Position numbers and translations under genes: made by a program. From Leminorella grimontii ATCC 33999 = DSM 5078 (GTDB lineage: Bacteria; Pseudomonadota; Gammaproteobacteria; Enterobacterales; Enterobacteriaceae): 64,000 nt of DNA. Where the stretch lies: the NCBI RefSeq assembly GCF_000439085.1, contig NZ_AUUA01000001.1:1-64000 (forward strand), read 5' to 3'. Shown one piece after another: positions 1-9,117 of this stretch; within the stretch, counting starts at the first letter, position 1, and the number at the start of each line of letters is the position of its first letter. The notes below the pieces were generated by a model, which was given only the letters and a program-made list of their open reading frames with translations, was not told the origin of the DNA and ran no database searches.

Positions 1-92
1 CCTGCCGTAAAGAATGGGCATCAGGTATGCCAATTAACTTTCTATATATATCACTCATAACTATCACCTATAAAAAATAAAGAGACTTAACT

Positions 93-656
93 ATGGCGCT
101 CACTGACAAACAAGAAATGTTTTGTCGCGAGTACCTCATCGATTTAAATGCCACACAAGCGGCTATTCGGGCGGGGTATAGCGATAAGACCGCAAACCGC
201 ACCGCGTCAGAAAACATGTCAAAACCTGACGTACAATCTAGGATCGCCGAACTAAAAGCTGAGCGCAACGATCGCGTCGATATTGATGCTGAATATGTGT
301 TGCGTCGCTTGGTTGAAATAGACCAAATGGACGTACTCGATATTCTTACTGAATCTGGAGACCTGAAGCCGGTGGCTCAGTGGCCTAAGTTGTGGCGAAC
401 CACTCTATCTGGGTTGGATATCATTGCAATGGCGAGTGAGGGAAACACGGCGGCGCTACTAAAGAAAATAAAATGGCCGGACAAAGTGAAGAACCTCGAA
501 TTGCTCGGCAAGCACGTAAGCGTTCAGGCATTCAAAGAGCAGGTTGAGCAGAAAGTCACTGCAACGCACAACATCATGCCCGTACCGTCGTGTAATAACG
601 TAGATGAGTGGGAAAAAGCGGCTCAACAACAGCAAAGCGAGGTTCTTGGTGGATGA
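93..656 (+). CDS. Phage terminase small subunit
   Basis: Small terminase subunit (187 aa), the DNA-recognition half of the packaging motor. The N-terminal 70 residues have the Terminase_2-type pattern: 'LTDKQEMFCREYLIDLNATQAA' is followed by a helix-turn-helix-like 'AIRAGYSDKTANRTASENM' and a basic helix. The rest is helical and probably forms the oligomerisation part that contacts the large subunit. The start is the first ATG after the AAAGAG stretch at 79-84. The stop overlaps the large-subunit start by ATGA, so the two are translationally coupled. Family assignment is by pattern recognition, but position directly before the large subunit supports it. Confidence 0.9.
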   Translation: MALTDKQEMFCREYLIDLNATQAAIRAGYSDKTANRTASENMSKPDVQSRIAELKAERNDRVDIDAEYVLRRLVEIDQMDVLDILTESGDLKPVAQWPKLWRTTLSGLDIIAMASEGNTAALLKKIKWPDKVKNLELLGKHVSVQAFKEQVEQKVTATHNIMPVPSCNNVDEWEKAAQQQQSEVLGG

Positions 657-2224
657 ATTACAAAGCAGTATGGAAACCACTACCAGGCTCGCAATCACTG
701 GCGTTGAGCTGTCCGTGCAATGAAATCTTATATGAGGGAACGCGGGGGCCTGGTAAAACTGCCGCCCAATTAGCTCGTTTCCGGCGGCTTGTTGGTTTGG
801 GTTATGGCTCATTCTGGCGTGGCGTGATATTCGACACTGAGTATAAGAACCTTACCGACATCATCACGCAGTCAAAGCGCATGTATCGGCTCTTCGGCGA
901 TGGCGCTCGCTTCCTCGCTTCAGCGTCAGAGTTGCGGTGGATATGGCCGACTGGCGAAGAGTTACTTTTTCGCTTCGGTAAAGAAGAAAGTGATTATTGG
1001 GATTATCACGGGCAAGAGTTCCCATTCATCGGCTTCAACGAGCTGACAAAGCAACAGTCATCCGAATTCTACGAAATGATGTTCTCTTGTCGGCGATCTT
1101 CGTTCAGGCCGGAAGACTATCCGCTTGAAGATGGTACGTTGCTTAAGCCGATCCCGCTGGAGACTTTCAGCACAACAAACCCATTCGGCATCGGCCATAC
1201 ATGGGTAAAGAAACGCTTTATCGAGCCAGCGCCACGCGGAACCGTCCAGCGTGATATTCAGATGGTATTCAACCCACAAACTGAGCGTGAAGAAGAGATA
1301 ACGCTGACCCGCGTCGCCATTCATGGTTCGTTTAAAGAAAACCCATACCTCGATCCGCAATACATAGCAACGCTGATGTCCATCAAAGACCCTAACAGGA
1401 AAAAAGCGTGGGTAGAAGGTTCATGGGACGTCACCAGCGGCGGGCGATTTGACCACCTGTGGAATGAATCGCTGCACGTCATTAAGCCGTTTCAAATACC
1501 GGATAGCTGGACTGTTGACCGCTCCCACGATTGGGGGGAGTCAAAACCATTCTCTAACCTGTGGTGGGCACGTACCGATGGCACTGCTGCGACGCTGCCG
1601 GATGGGCGTCAATTCTGCCCGCCTGCTGGTTCTCTGATTCTGATTGGCGAATGGTACGGTTGTCCGCCTGACGAACTGAACAAAGGTCTAAATATGTCAT
1701 CAACCAACGTTGCTAAAGGTGTTGCGTGGATTGATAAGCGATTGACCGGAGAGGAAGCAGACGAGCCAGAGGAAATTAAACTCGACGGAGTGACACAAGG
1801 TCAGCTTCACATCATGCCTGATATTTGCAAAAAAGTTATACCCGGACCCGCTGATAGTGCCATTTACAACACTGGCGATGATGAGCTTTCAATAGCACAG
1901 AAGATGGAAGCACAGGGCGTTAAATGGGTTGAGGCTAACAAAAAGCCCGGCTCTCGCGTTAACGGTGCTGCATTGTTTGCCGACATGCTGGAGGCGGCAG
2001 TTGAAGGGGAAAAACTGGAATCAGGTATTCCCGAAAAGCCAGCATTTTACGTTTTCGACTACTGCCGAGGCTGGATTAGCCGCATCCCGGTGCTGGTTCG
2101 CGACAGCAAGAATCCCGATGACGTGGATACCCAGCAAGAAGACCACGATTGGGATGGTACGCGCTATGAAGTGCTTCACAACCCGCCCAAACCTCCAAAA
2201 CCAATCAAATTTAAATGGGCTTAA
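653..2224 (+). CDS. Phage terminase large subunit (packaging ATPase/nuclease)
   Basis: Packaging motor ATPase and headful or cos nuclease, 523 aa. Near the N terminus, residues 29-36 (GTRGPGKT) form a variant Walker A P-loop, and 'FPFIGFNELTK' about 95 residues later fits the Walker B position (Phe-Asn-Glu rather than Asp-Glu). The C-terminal half carries acidic positions expected of the RNase H-like nuclease domain ('DWGESKPFS', 'GPADSAIYN'). An open frame extends upstream to 608, but the ATG at 653 overlaps the small-subunit stop (ATGA) and has a purine-rich region upstream, so I chose 653. The gene leads the head operon. Confidence 0.93.
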   Translation: MNYKAVWKPLPGSQSLALSCPCNEILYEGTRGPGKTAAQLARFRRLVGLGYGSFWRGVIFDTEYKNLTDIITQSKRMYRLFGDGARFLASASELRWIWPTGEELLFRFGKEESDYWDYHGQEFPFIGFNELTKQQSSEFYEMMFSCRRSSFRPEDYPLEDGTLLKPIPLETFSTTNPFGIGHTWVKKRFIEPAPRGTVQRDIQMVFNPQTEREEEITLTRVAIHGSFKENPYLDPQYIATLMSIKDPNRKKAWVEGSWDVTSGGRFDHLWNESLHVIKPFQIPDSWTVDRSHDWGESKPFSNLWWARTDGTAATLPDGRQFCPPAGSLILIGEWYGCPPDELNKGLNMSSTNVAKGVAWIDKRLTGEEADEPEEIKLDGVTQGQLHIMPDICKKVIPGPADSAIYNTGDDELSIAQKMEAQGVKWVEANKKPGSRVNGAALFADMLEAAVEGEKLESGIPEKPAFYVFDYCRGWISRIPVLVRDSKNPDDVDTQQEDHDWDGTRYEVLHNPPKPPKPIKFKWA

Positions 2225-2226
2225 CC

Positions 2227-3648
2227 ATGTCAGATTTAAACATCAACTATCATCATCCTGCATGGGCAGAATTCCAGCCGGAATGGGACATGATCGGCGA
2301 CTGCGTTGATGGTGAGCGCAAAATCAAAAAAGCCGGGAAGAAATATCTCCCGCATCCAAGCGATGATAGCGCAAGCGATGATCCAACAGGGAGCCGTTAT
2401 GAGTCTTATAAAAAGCGCGCTGCATTTGTTAACGCAACCGGGCGGACATTATCTGGCCTCATCGGGATAGCTTTTAGCAAGCAACCTGTTATTGAGCTTA
2501 AAGGCGGCATTGAAGGCCTTAATAGTGATGCTGATGGTGAAGGGCAACCTTTGTCTCAATTAATTCGTGACGCACTATCACAGAATCTTAAACGTGGTCG
2601 GGCAGGGGTTTTAGCTGATTTTACTGGCTCTGGAATACAGTCTCAAGCCGAAAAAGGCCGCCCCATTCTCAGACTGTTCACCGCAAAGCAGATTATCAAC
2701 TGGCGAGTGACTAACGGGAAAACTTCACTCGTTGTTGTGAAATACGAAGAGCCAGAAGACGACCATCGCGGCTTTGAGTTGGCGATGAAGAAGTATTGGA
2801 TAGAACTGCGGCTGGTTAATGGCGTGGCGCATTGGCGAAAATGGGAACAAGGTACAGATTCAATCACAGGGACTGAATTAACTCCATTCACGGATGCCAG
2901 TAATATTCCGCTTTCCGAGTTACCGTGGGCGTGGATTGGTTCATCAAACAATGACCATACGCCAGATTCGCCACCGTTGGCCGATATCGCTTATCTCAAT
3001 ATTAAGCATTATCAATGTGAGGCTGACCTTGCTGAAGCCGCTCACACAGTTGGGCAGCCAATGGTTGGTCTTACTGGGCTGACGAATGACTGGGTTAATG
3101 ATCATCTTCAAGATGGTTTTGTAGTGGGGTCAAGAAAGGGCGTCATGCTTCCAGTTGGTGGTGATTTGAAATTCGCCCAGCCAGAAGACCGAAATCTGAT
3201 TCTTTCCGTAGCAGAACGCAGGGAAAAACAGATGGCGATGCTTGGAGCGAAGCTTGTTGAGCGTAACACATCAGCGAGAACCGCAGCGCAGGCAACTGAT
3301 GAGGCTCAAACAGATAATTCGGTATTATCACTGTGTGCCGGCAACGTAGAGCAGGCCATTCATCGCGCTCTGGACTTCGCCATCCTCTTCGCTGGTGGTG
3401 GAGAATATACAGTAACGCTCAATAAGCAGTATGAAATAGCTCAGTTGGACAGTCAGGCAATTACTGCTCTGATGGCGGCCGTTCAGTCAGGAAACATGCG
3501 CGTAATTGACTTCATCAGGTATCAGCAGCGTGTCGGACTCGTTCCGCAGGATGAAAGAGCTGAGGATATTGAGCAGGAATTGAAAGATGCTGAGCCGACA
3601 TTTACAGGCATAACCAATGATGACAATCAACGAAGCGTTACAGAGTGA
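2227..3648 (+). CDS. Phage portal protein (DUF4055-like)
   Basis: Portal protein, 473 aa, forming the dodecameric ring at the capsid vertex. The N-terminal 'YHHPAWAEFQPEWDMIGDC' and the central 'DIAYLNIKHYQCEADL' resemble the DUF4055 portal family, and the gene lies between large terminase and an Mu gpF-like protein, as expected. Two in-frame starts exist, ATG 2215 (overlapping the terminase stop) and ATG 2227; neither has a strong ribosome site, and 2227 gives the usual N terminus. The C terminus overlaps the next gene by about 30 bases. Function follows from family and synteny. Confidence 0.85.
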   Translation: MSDLNINYHHPAWAEFQPEWDMIGDCVDGERKIKKAGKKYLPHPSDDSASDDPTGSRYESYKKRAAFVNATGRTLSGLIGIAFSKQPVIELKGGIEGLNSDADGEGQPLSQLIRDALSQNLKRGRAGVLADFTGSGIQSQAEKGRPILRLFTAKQIINWRVTNGKTSLVVVKYEEPEDDHRGFELAMKKYWIELRLVNGVAHWRKWEQGTDSITGTELTPFTDASNIPLSELPWAWIGSSNNDHTPDSPPLADIAYLNIKHYQCEADLAEAAHTVGQPMVGLTGLTNDWVNDHLQDGFVVGSRKGVMLPVGGDLKFAQPEDRNLILSVAERREKQMAMLGAKLVERNTSARTAAQATDEAQTDNSVLSLCAGNVEQAIHRALDFAILFAGGGEYTVTLNKQYEIAQLDSQAITALMAAVQSGNMRVIDFIRYQQRVGLVPQDERAEDIEQELKDAEPTFTGITNDDNQRSVTE

Positions 3649-4729
3649 GGCAATAGCTCATCGACTATGCCTAACGCGATACGAGCTAAACGTCGCTGGG
3701 AAGATGCTGAGGGTACTCAACGATGCGGATGCAGAATTGAGCGCTCGTCTGTTAATCGCTCTGGAAGAACTGCCGAGAGGTAATTTCACCACAGATCGCA
3801 TAGTTTCAATGCTGGATAGTGTCAGGGAGCTTAACAGAGAGTTCATTGGAACGTGGTATTCCTCACTGACTGATGAGCTTCTAGCTTTTTCTGAGTATGA
3901 ATCGGGGTATCAGTACAGCCTGTTTAACGCTCTGCTCCCTGATGCGGTTAGGCAGAAATATCCGCTGTTCTCCATTACGTCTCAGCAAGTGTATGCAGCA
4001 GCTACGGCTGAACCATTTCAGGGAAGGCTACTGAAAGACTGGGCTGATAACCTCGAAGCCGACCGAATCACCCGAATTGCTAACGCGGTGCGCAACGGTT
4101 TTCTTCTCGGCGACACTAATGAGCAGATTGTGCGTAATGTTCGTGGTACGAAAGCGAGAGGTTACAAGGACGGTGCGCTGGAAGCCAGCAGAAGAAACGC
4201 TTCAGCTGTCGTCAGAACAGCCGTATCGCACACCGCCGCCGTTGCCCGAGATGAATTTGCAGCACAAAACAGCGATTACATCAAAGGCAAGAAGTGGCTC
4301 AGCACGCTCGATACGCGCACAACTGAGCAGTGCGTTATCCGCGACGGCAAACGTTACACGATGGATGGCAAACCGGTAGGCCACAGAATACCGTATGGCG
4401 CTGGACCCGGGAGGTTGCACTGGTGTTGCAGGTCAACAGAGACACTCATTACCAAATCGTGGCGTGAGATGGGGATCGACATCGACGAAATGCCACCCGG
4501 TACCCGTGCGTCAATGGACGGGCAGGTTCCGGCGGACACGACGTACCTTGAATGGCTGAAAAATCAGTCGGCCGCGCGTCAGGATGAAATACTTGGCCCG
4601 ACGCGGGCGAAGTTAATGCGCGATGGTGGCATGGCTCCGGAGTCGTTTTATACAGACAAAGGCAAGTTCCTCACTATTGAGCAACTCAAAAAACTGGACG
4701 CGAAGGCGTTCGAAGAGGCCGGATTATAG
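3617..4729 (+). CDS. Phage head morphogenesis protein (Mu gpF-like)
   Basis: Minor head protein of the Mu gpF / SPP1 gp7 type, 370 aa, generally thought to sit inside or under the portal and help capsid assembly or DNA ejection. The diagnostic C-terminal domain is around residues 190-285: 'RNASAVVRTAVSHTAAVAR' then 'WLSTLDTRTTEQCVIRDGK' and 'RLHWCCRSTETL', with the conserved CRS-type cysteine cluster. It overlaps the portal gene and starts with tandem ATGs (3617, 3620). An intrinsic terminator follows the stop. Confidence 0.88.
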   Translation: MMTINEALQSEAIAHRLCLTRYELNVAGKMLRVLNDADAELSARLLIALEELPRGNFTTDRIVSMLDSVRELNREFIGTWYSSLTDELLAFSEYESGYQYSLFNALLPDAVRQKYPLFSITSQQVYAAATAEPFQGRLLKDWADNLEADRITRIANAVRNGFLLGDTNEQIVRNVRGTKARGYKDGALEASRRNASAVVRTAVSHTAAVARDEFAAQNSDYIKGKKWLSTLDTRTTEQCVIRDGKRYTMDGKPVGHRIPYGAGPGRLHWCCRSTETLITKSWREMGIDIDEMPPGTRASMDGQVPADTTYLEWLKNQSAARQDEILGPTRAKLMRDGGMAPESFYTDKGKFLTIEQLKKLDAKAFEEAGL

Positions 4730-4760
4730 TCAGCGACATAGTCCCGGCAAACAATCACAG

Positions 4761-4786
4761 CCCTGGCACATCGCCGGGGTTTTTTA
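4761..4786 (+). terminator. Intrinsic terminator after the gpF-like gene
   Basis: CCCTGGC (4761-4767) pairs with GCCGGGG (4773-4779) and is followed by TTTTTT. It separates terminase-portal-gpF from the scaffold and capsid genes, probably setting a lower level of read-through rather than a full stop. Confidence 0.75.
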
Positions 4787-4828
4787 TTGCACGGAATCAG
4801 CGATTCCAACAACGACCAGAGGTCAAAA

Positions 4829-5527
4829 ATGTTTAAGTTTAAAATTACCAAAGACGAGTTTGACGCCCTTGATGATAGCCAGAAGCCAATGTATGTCGAG
4901 GGTGGCGACGGTTACCAGTTAGCGATTGACGGGCTTCCTGATGTGTCAGGGCTTGAGAAAAAAGTAAATGAACTGCTGGGCGAGAAGAAGTCAGAGCAGG
5001 AAAAACGCCGTCAGGCTGAAGAAGAAGCAAAAAAGGCAGCTGAAGAGCAGGCTCGTAAAAAGGGCGACATTGAAGCTCTGGAAAAAAGTTGGCAAGAAAA
5101 GCTATCAACCAGAGAGCAAGAACTTCTGGGGCAGGTTCAGGAGAAAGATAAGCTGCTGAATACTCTGCTGGTAGATAACGTGGCTCAAAGTATTGCTACG
5201 AAACTAGCTGGCGATAGTGCTGAAATTCTTTTACCGCACATCAAAGGTCGGCTTATTGTTGAAGATGGTAAAACCCGTGTCATTGATGCTAGTGGCAACC
5301 CATCAGCAGCCACGCTAGAAGACTTGGAGAAAGAATTCAAAAACAACAAGTTGTTCGCTCCTGTTGTTATTGGCAGTAAGGCATCCGGCACCGGCGGTAA
5401 AGGCGGCCTGACCATCGCTCGCGGCGAAGGCAAAAAATGGAATGACTACACCGAAGCTGAGCGAATTCAGCTATTCAAAGAAGACCCTGAAGCATTTAAA
5501 GCACTTCAGGCAACTCAGAACCAATAA
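4829..5527 (+). CDS. Phage capsid scaffold protein
   Basis: Probable internal scaffold, 232 aa. The start 'MFKFKITKDEFDAL' at 4829 has an AGAGGT ribosome site; the frame is open further upstream but without such a site. Residues about 45-110 are a charged Lys/Glu/Arg/Gln-rich coiled coil ('KKSEQEKRRQAEEEAKKAAE'), followed by a predicted folded region and a C terminus rich in Lys and Glu. Short length, coiled coil, and position directly before the major capsid gene are typical of scaffold proteins. No protease motif is seen, so I infer a scaffold without its own protease. Confidence 0.78.
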   Translation: MFKFKITKDEFDALDDSQKPMYVEGGDGYQLAIDGLPDVSGLEKKVNELLGEKKSEQEKRRQAEEEAKKAAEEQARKKGDIEALEKSWQEKLSTREQELLGQVQEKDKLLNTLLVDNVAQSIATKLAGDSAEILLPHIKGRLIVEDGKTRVIDASGNPSAATLEDLEKEFKNNKLFAPVVIGSKASGTGGKGGLTIARGEGKKWNDYTEAERIQLFKEDPEAFKALQATQNQ

Positions 5528-5540
5528 GAGGTAACGCCGC

Positions 5541-6521
5541 ATGGCAACCATCGCAACACAAATTTCCGATATTTTTATCGGTGAGTATTATCAGTCTATC
5601 GCACCGGTCAACAGCCCGGAAAAGACCGCTGTATACGAGTCCGGTATCATAACCCGCCTTTCTGCTCTTGATGCTGTGGCGAGTAACGGTCAGGGTACTG
5701 CGACCATCAGCTACTGGCAGGATCTGGACGCTGACGAAGCGCCAAACGCCTCCACCGATAACCCGGATCAGATTGGCAAGGTTGGCAAAGCCACTCAGGG
5801 TAGCATGCGTGCCCGCACTCTGTACCTGAACAAAGGCTATGGCGTAGCTGACCTCGCGTCAGAACTGGCGAACAGCGACCCGATGACGCAGATCCGTAAC
5901 CGCTTCGGCACCTACTGGACCCGTCAGTGGCAGCGCTATCTGATTGGCGCGGCTCGTGGCATCATCGCCTCCAATATCGCCAACGATGATGGTGACATGG
6001 TGATCACCGAAGGTGCTTCTCTGGCGGAATCCTTTCAAGACGCCGCATTCACCGCTGGTGACGCCGCAGATCAGTTCTCCGCGATTGGTGTTCATTCCTC
6101 CATCATGAACCGCATGGTGAAGAAGAACCTGATTGAGTACCTGCGCGATTCAACCGGGCAAATCATTCTTGCCACCTATCTTGGCAAGCCGATTTTCATG
6201 GACGACAGTCTGAAAACCGCTGACGGTGGCTTTATGTCGCTGTTCTTCGGCTCCGGCGCGTTCGGCTACGGCGTTGGTGCTCCGAAAGTTCCGGTGGAGC
6301 TTCAGCGCAAACCAGACGGCGGTAACGGTGGTGGTGCTGAGATTCTGTGGGAGCGTAAGACCTACATTATCCAGCCTGCCGGGTTTAGCTGGAAAGGTGA
6401 AGACGACCAGAACAAAACGCCGTCCTACACCGAAATGGCTAATGCTGCTAACTGGGATCGCGTCTTCGACCGTAAGCAGGTGCCGTTTGCTGCCGTGCTG
6501 TCTCCGGCGTCTGGCTCTTAA
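5541..6521 (+). CDS. Major capsid protein
   Basis: Main shell protein, 326 aa, probably HK97-fold. It follows the scaffold gene by 13 bases and has a GAGGTAA ribosome site. Residues about 90-130 ('LYLNKGYGVADLASELANS', 'RFGTYWTRQWQRYLI') and the C-terminal 'YIIQPAGFSWKG' resemble a coat-protein family found in many enterobacterial siphophages. There is no sign of a cleaved delta domain, in keeping with a separate scaffold. A short hairpin terminator follows immediately. Confidence 0.85.
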   Translation: MATIATQISDIFIGEYYQSIAPVNSPEKTAVYESGIITRLSALDAVASNGQGTATISYWQDLDADEAPNASTDNPDQIGKVGKATQGSMRARTLYLNKGYGVADLASELANSDPMTQIRNRFGTYWTRQWQRYLIGAARGIIASNIANDDGDMVITEGASLAESFQDAAFTAGDAADQFSAIGVHSSIMNRMVKKNLIEYLRDSTGQIILATYLGKPIFMDDSLKTADGGFMSLFFGSGAFGYGVGAPKVPVELQRKPDGGNGGGAEILWERKTYIIQPAGFSWKGEDDQNKTPSYTEMANAANWDRVFDRKQVPFAAVLSPASGS

Positions 6522-6527
6522 TCGACA

Positions 6528-6550
6528 AGGGGCGTAATGCCCCTTTCTTT
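6528..6550 (+). terminator. Short hairpin terminator after the capsid gene
   Basis: AGGGGC (6528-6533) and GCCCCT (6539-6544) form a 6 bp stem with a 5-base loop, followed by TTCTTT. It may insulate the strongly expressed capsid gene from the genes behind it. The ATG at 6537 lies inside this hairpin, which argues against its use as a start. Confidence 0.55.
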
Positions 6551-6575
6551 AATCCGCAAGGAAAAGGAGGGCGCA

Positions 6576-8039
6576 GTGTCGTCAGTGAAAGTGGTAATCG
6601 ATGGAATAAACTACGTCCCTAGCAGTGACTCAAGTCGCATTGGCGTGTGCATTACCACCCACAATCGCGCTGACGTCCTCAAGCTAGCGCTGGCGCAGCA
6701 TCAGCAGTTTTTACCGCCCGGCGCGCTGGTGGTTGTCATTGATGATGGGTCAACTAAACCGGTGGTGGTACCTGACGGTGTTACGCTGATCCGCCACGAA
6801 AAATCGCTGGGTATTGTTGCGGCAAAGAATAGAAGTATCGAAGTGCTGATGGATGCAGGGTGCGAGCATCTTTTCCTGTGGGACGATGATGCATGGCCGA
6901 TTACCGATGGCTGGCACCTGCCTTATATCGAGTCACCAGAGCCACATCTAGCTTATCAGTTTCTTGACCTTGCCGGGCCACGCAAGCTTAATGATTTGGC
7001 TGTGCTTTATCGCGATGATAAGCACGTGGCATACACAGGGCAACGCGGTGTGATGCTGTATTACCATCGCAGTGCTATCGAGCGTGTTGGCGGGTTCGAC
7101 TGGATTTACGGGCGCGGCATGTATGAACATCCGGACCTGGCGTTACGTATCCACAACGCCGGACTGACGACATGGGCATTTGCTGACGTTACCGGATCGG
7201 AAAAGCTGATTCATTCTCTGGATGAACATGATGATGTGGTCCGCTCGGTTTCACGTCCTGACCGTGAGGTGCAGGTTAAACGCAATGTGGGTATTTATAA
7301 CGCCCGCCGTGACAGTGACTATACCGCGTATGTGGAATACAGGAAGCAGCGTGACGTTGTGATCACAACGCTGCTGACTAGCCAGCCTGACCCTCAGCGT
7401 GGCGCGAGGATGACGCCTGACGCTGCCCTGCTGGAGAAATGGGCGGTATCCATCAAAGGTGCCGACGCTGTTGTGCTGGCAGACGAACTCACTGTTGCAC
7501 CATCCGGAGCGCAACTGGTGACGGTTCCGGCAGCGGATATGAGCGTCTACCTCCTGCGCTGGCTGCACATTTACCGCTGGCTGCGCGGACATCCTGAGTA
7601 CCGTTTCGTCTGGTGTACCGATGGCACTGATGTTGAAATGCTCTCCCCGCCGTGGGATGAAATGGAGCCAGGTAAAATCTACGTTGGTTCTGAGCCAAAA
7701 ACCTACGCTGATGACTGGATGTTAAAGCATCATCACGGTCGCGTTTATTCTGAATTTCTTCATGAACATCAAGGTGATACCCTGCTTAATGCCGGATTGC
7801 TGGGTGGTCTGCTCGAGGATGTAATGGAGTTCGCTCACCGCATCATCCGGCTGCATTTCCGCATTGAGAGTCATCGCTTCTGGAAAATGGAAACGGCACC
7901 GACAACAGCAGTTGATATGGGGGCTTTCGGTATCGTGGCGAAGTCATTCGGTGATCGGATAGTAACGGGCCCGCGCATCCACACAGTGTTCAAGTCTGAT
8001 GGTGTCGGTAAGGAGTACGCCTTTTGGAAACACAAGTGA
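6576..8039 (+). CDS. Two-domain glycosyltransferase-like protein in the head operon
   Basis: Predicted glycosyltransferase, 487 aa from the GTG at 6576, which has a strong AAGGAGG site; the ATG at 6537 would add 13 residues but lies in a terminator hairpin. The N-terminal half is a family 2-like GT-A fold: 'GVCITTHNRADV' (23-34), 'VVIDDGS' (about 53-59), and an acidic DDD at 103-105 ('LWDDDAWP') as nucleotide-sugar/metal site. The second half (from about 270) looks like another GT-like domain with 'WCTDGTDVEML' and 'LLNAGLLGG'. It sits between capsid and connector genes with a second GT-like gene, so the likely target is a virion protein or bound surface sugar. Donor and acceptor are unknown. 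Confidence 0.75.
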   Translation: MSSVKVVIDGINYVPSSDSSRIGVCITTHNRADVLKLALAQHQQFLPPGALVVVIDDGSTKPVVVPDGVTLIRHEKSLGIVAAKNRSIEVLMDAGCEHLFLWDDDAWPITDGWHLPYIESPEPHLAYQFLDLAGPRKLNDLAVLYRDDKHVAYTGQRGVMLYYHRSAIERVGGFDWIYGRGMYEHPDLALRIHNAGLTTWAFADVTGSEKLIHSLDEHDDVVRSVSRPDREVQVKRNVGIYNARRDSDYTAYVEYRKQRDVVITTLLTSQPDPQRGARMTPDAALLEKWAVSIKGADAVVLADELTVAPSGAQLVTVPAADMSVYLLRWLHIYRWLRGHPEYRFVWCTDGTDVEMLSPPWDEMEPGKIYVGSEPKTYADDWMLKHHHGRVYSEFLHEHQGDTLLNAGLLGGLLEDVMEFAHRIIRLHFRIESHRFWKMETAPTTAVDMGAFGIVAKSFGDRIVTGPRIHTVFKSDGVGKEYAFWKHK

Positions 8040-8635
8040 AGTTCGTGGTGCTTGGTCATCATAGCCGAAGACGACAGGCTGAAACGCTGGCAGGGATTTT
8101 CGATGCGCATCTGCTTATTGATGAAGCAAATGACGGGGCTAATGCCGCACATCGCCGTGCGCTGGAGTGGGCCGCACAACAGCATTGTCGCGTGATTATC
8201 ATGGAAGATGACGCGTTACCGGTTCATGGTTCAGATGAAATGTTCCGGTACTGGGTGAACCGCTTCCCTGACGATTTTATTAGTTTTTACCTAGGCACCG
8301 GACGTCCACCTCAGTATCAGCGGCAGATAGCGACAAAACTGATAGACGCAGACAAGCATAAAGGGGATTACATTGAGTTTGAGCGCCTTATTCACGGTGT
8401 TTGTTACAGCCCACCCCAACATAGTATCAGTCGTATTCTTGATAACTGGGATGCTTTGAAAGCTGCTGATTATGCCGTTGGTGATGCGTACGGCGGCAGG
8501 GTCATCTATCCGTGTTACTCGCTGGTGGATCACGCTGACGGTGACCCTGTTGAACAACATCCTGATAATGAACCGAGAACAGAACGCCGCCGGGCGTGGC
8601 GGCTGGCAATCTTCCCGGTAATGAGGGCATCATGA
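8024..8635 (+). CDS. Second glycosyltransferase-like protein
   Basis: 203 aa protein resembling the GT25/GT-A class. It has an N-terminal beta strand 'VKFVVLGHHSRR', then 'RVIIMEDDALPVHGS' with EDD at 61-63 in the usual metal-binding position, followed by 'FYLGTGRPP'. The TTG at 8024 has AAGGAG eight bases upstream and overlaps the previous gene; the GTG at 8036 is a weaker alternative. Tight coupling to the two-domain glycosyltransferase suggests that they modify the same substrate. Function is inferred from motif and context only. Confidence 0.65.
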   Translation: METQVKFVVLGHHSRRRQAETLAGIFDAHLLIDEANDGANAAHRRALEWAAQQHCRVIIMEDDALPVHGSDEMFRYWVNRFPDDFISFYLGTGRPPQYQRQIATKLIDADKHKGDYIEFERLIHGVCYSPPQHSISRILDNWDALKAADYAVGDAYGGRVIYPCYSLVDHADGDPVEQHPDNEPRTERRRAWRLAIFPVMRAS

Positions 8636-9117
8636 TTAAAACAAACCCGGCATCACCAGATTTCAACAGCTATGTCAGCATTGACGATCTTAAGGAATTT
8701 ACGGCAGCCAGAGGCTACGAAATCTCTAATGACAATGCGGAACTGGAGCGCCTGCTGATACAGGCAATGGATTATCTGGAGTCACTTACATGGAAAGGTC
8801 GAAGAACTGACCCGGAACAACCGCTTTCATGGCCGCGCATGGGTATTTATATTGAAGGAAGCGCCATTGATGTAAATACCATTCCGTTACGGGTTAAGCA
8901 AGCACAGTGCCGACTCGCAGTTGAAGCGCAGGAAACCGACTTAAACCCCACTAAATCAGGTGGAGCCGTGACGCTTGAGCGGGTGGAAGGTGCGGTTACT
9001 GTACAGTACGACGGCTCAAGCAATGACGGTACTGTTACGTTTCCTTGGCTGAATGGCCTACTTCGCGGGCTATATGGTGGCTCTTCGGCGTTTAACTTCG
9101 ATGTGAGACGTGGCTGA
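8632..9117 (+). CDS. Head-tail connector protein (DnaT_2/gp6-like)
   Basis: 161 aa protein of the type often annotated 'putative DnaT-like ssDNA binding protein' in phages, which by position is an adaptor joining portal to tail. N-terminal 'YVSIDDLKEFTAARGYEI' and 'LLIQAMDYLESLTWKGRRT' form the helical bundle typical of these adaptors. The ATG at 8632 overlaps the previous stop (ATGA). The DNA-binding name is probably misleading; synteny with head-tail joining genes is the better guide. Confidence 0.78.
   Translation: MIKTNPASPDFNSYVSIDDLKEFTAARGYEISNDNAELERLLIQAMDYLESLTWKGRRTDPEQPLSWPRMGIYIEGSAIDVNTIPLRVKQAQCRLAVEAQETDLNPTKSGGAVTLERVEGAVTVQYDGSSNDGTVTFPWLNGLLRGLYGGSSAFNFDVRRG

Noticed and set aside
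1..78. Possible 3' end of a gene upstream of the small terminase gene
   Set aside because: Two frames are open from base 1 (to TAA at 58-60 and TAA at 76-78), but too few codons are visible to choose between them or recognise a family.
6537..6575. ATG 6537 as start of the glycosyltransferase gene
   Set aside because: Lies inside a terminator hairpin without a ribosome site, whereas GTG 6576 has AAGGAGG.
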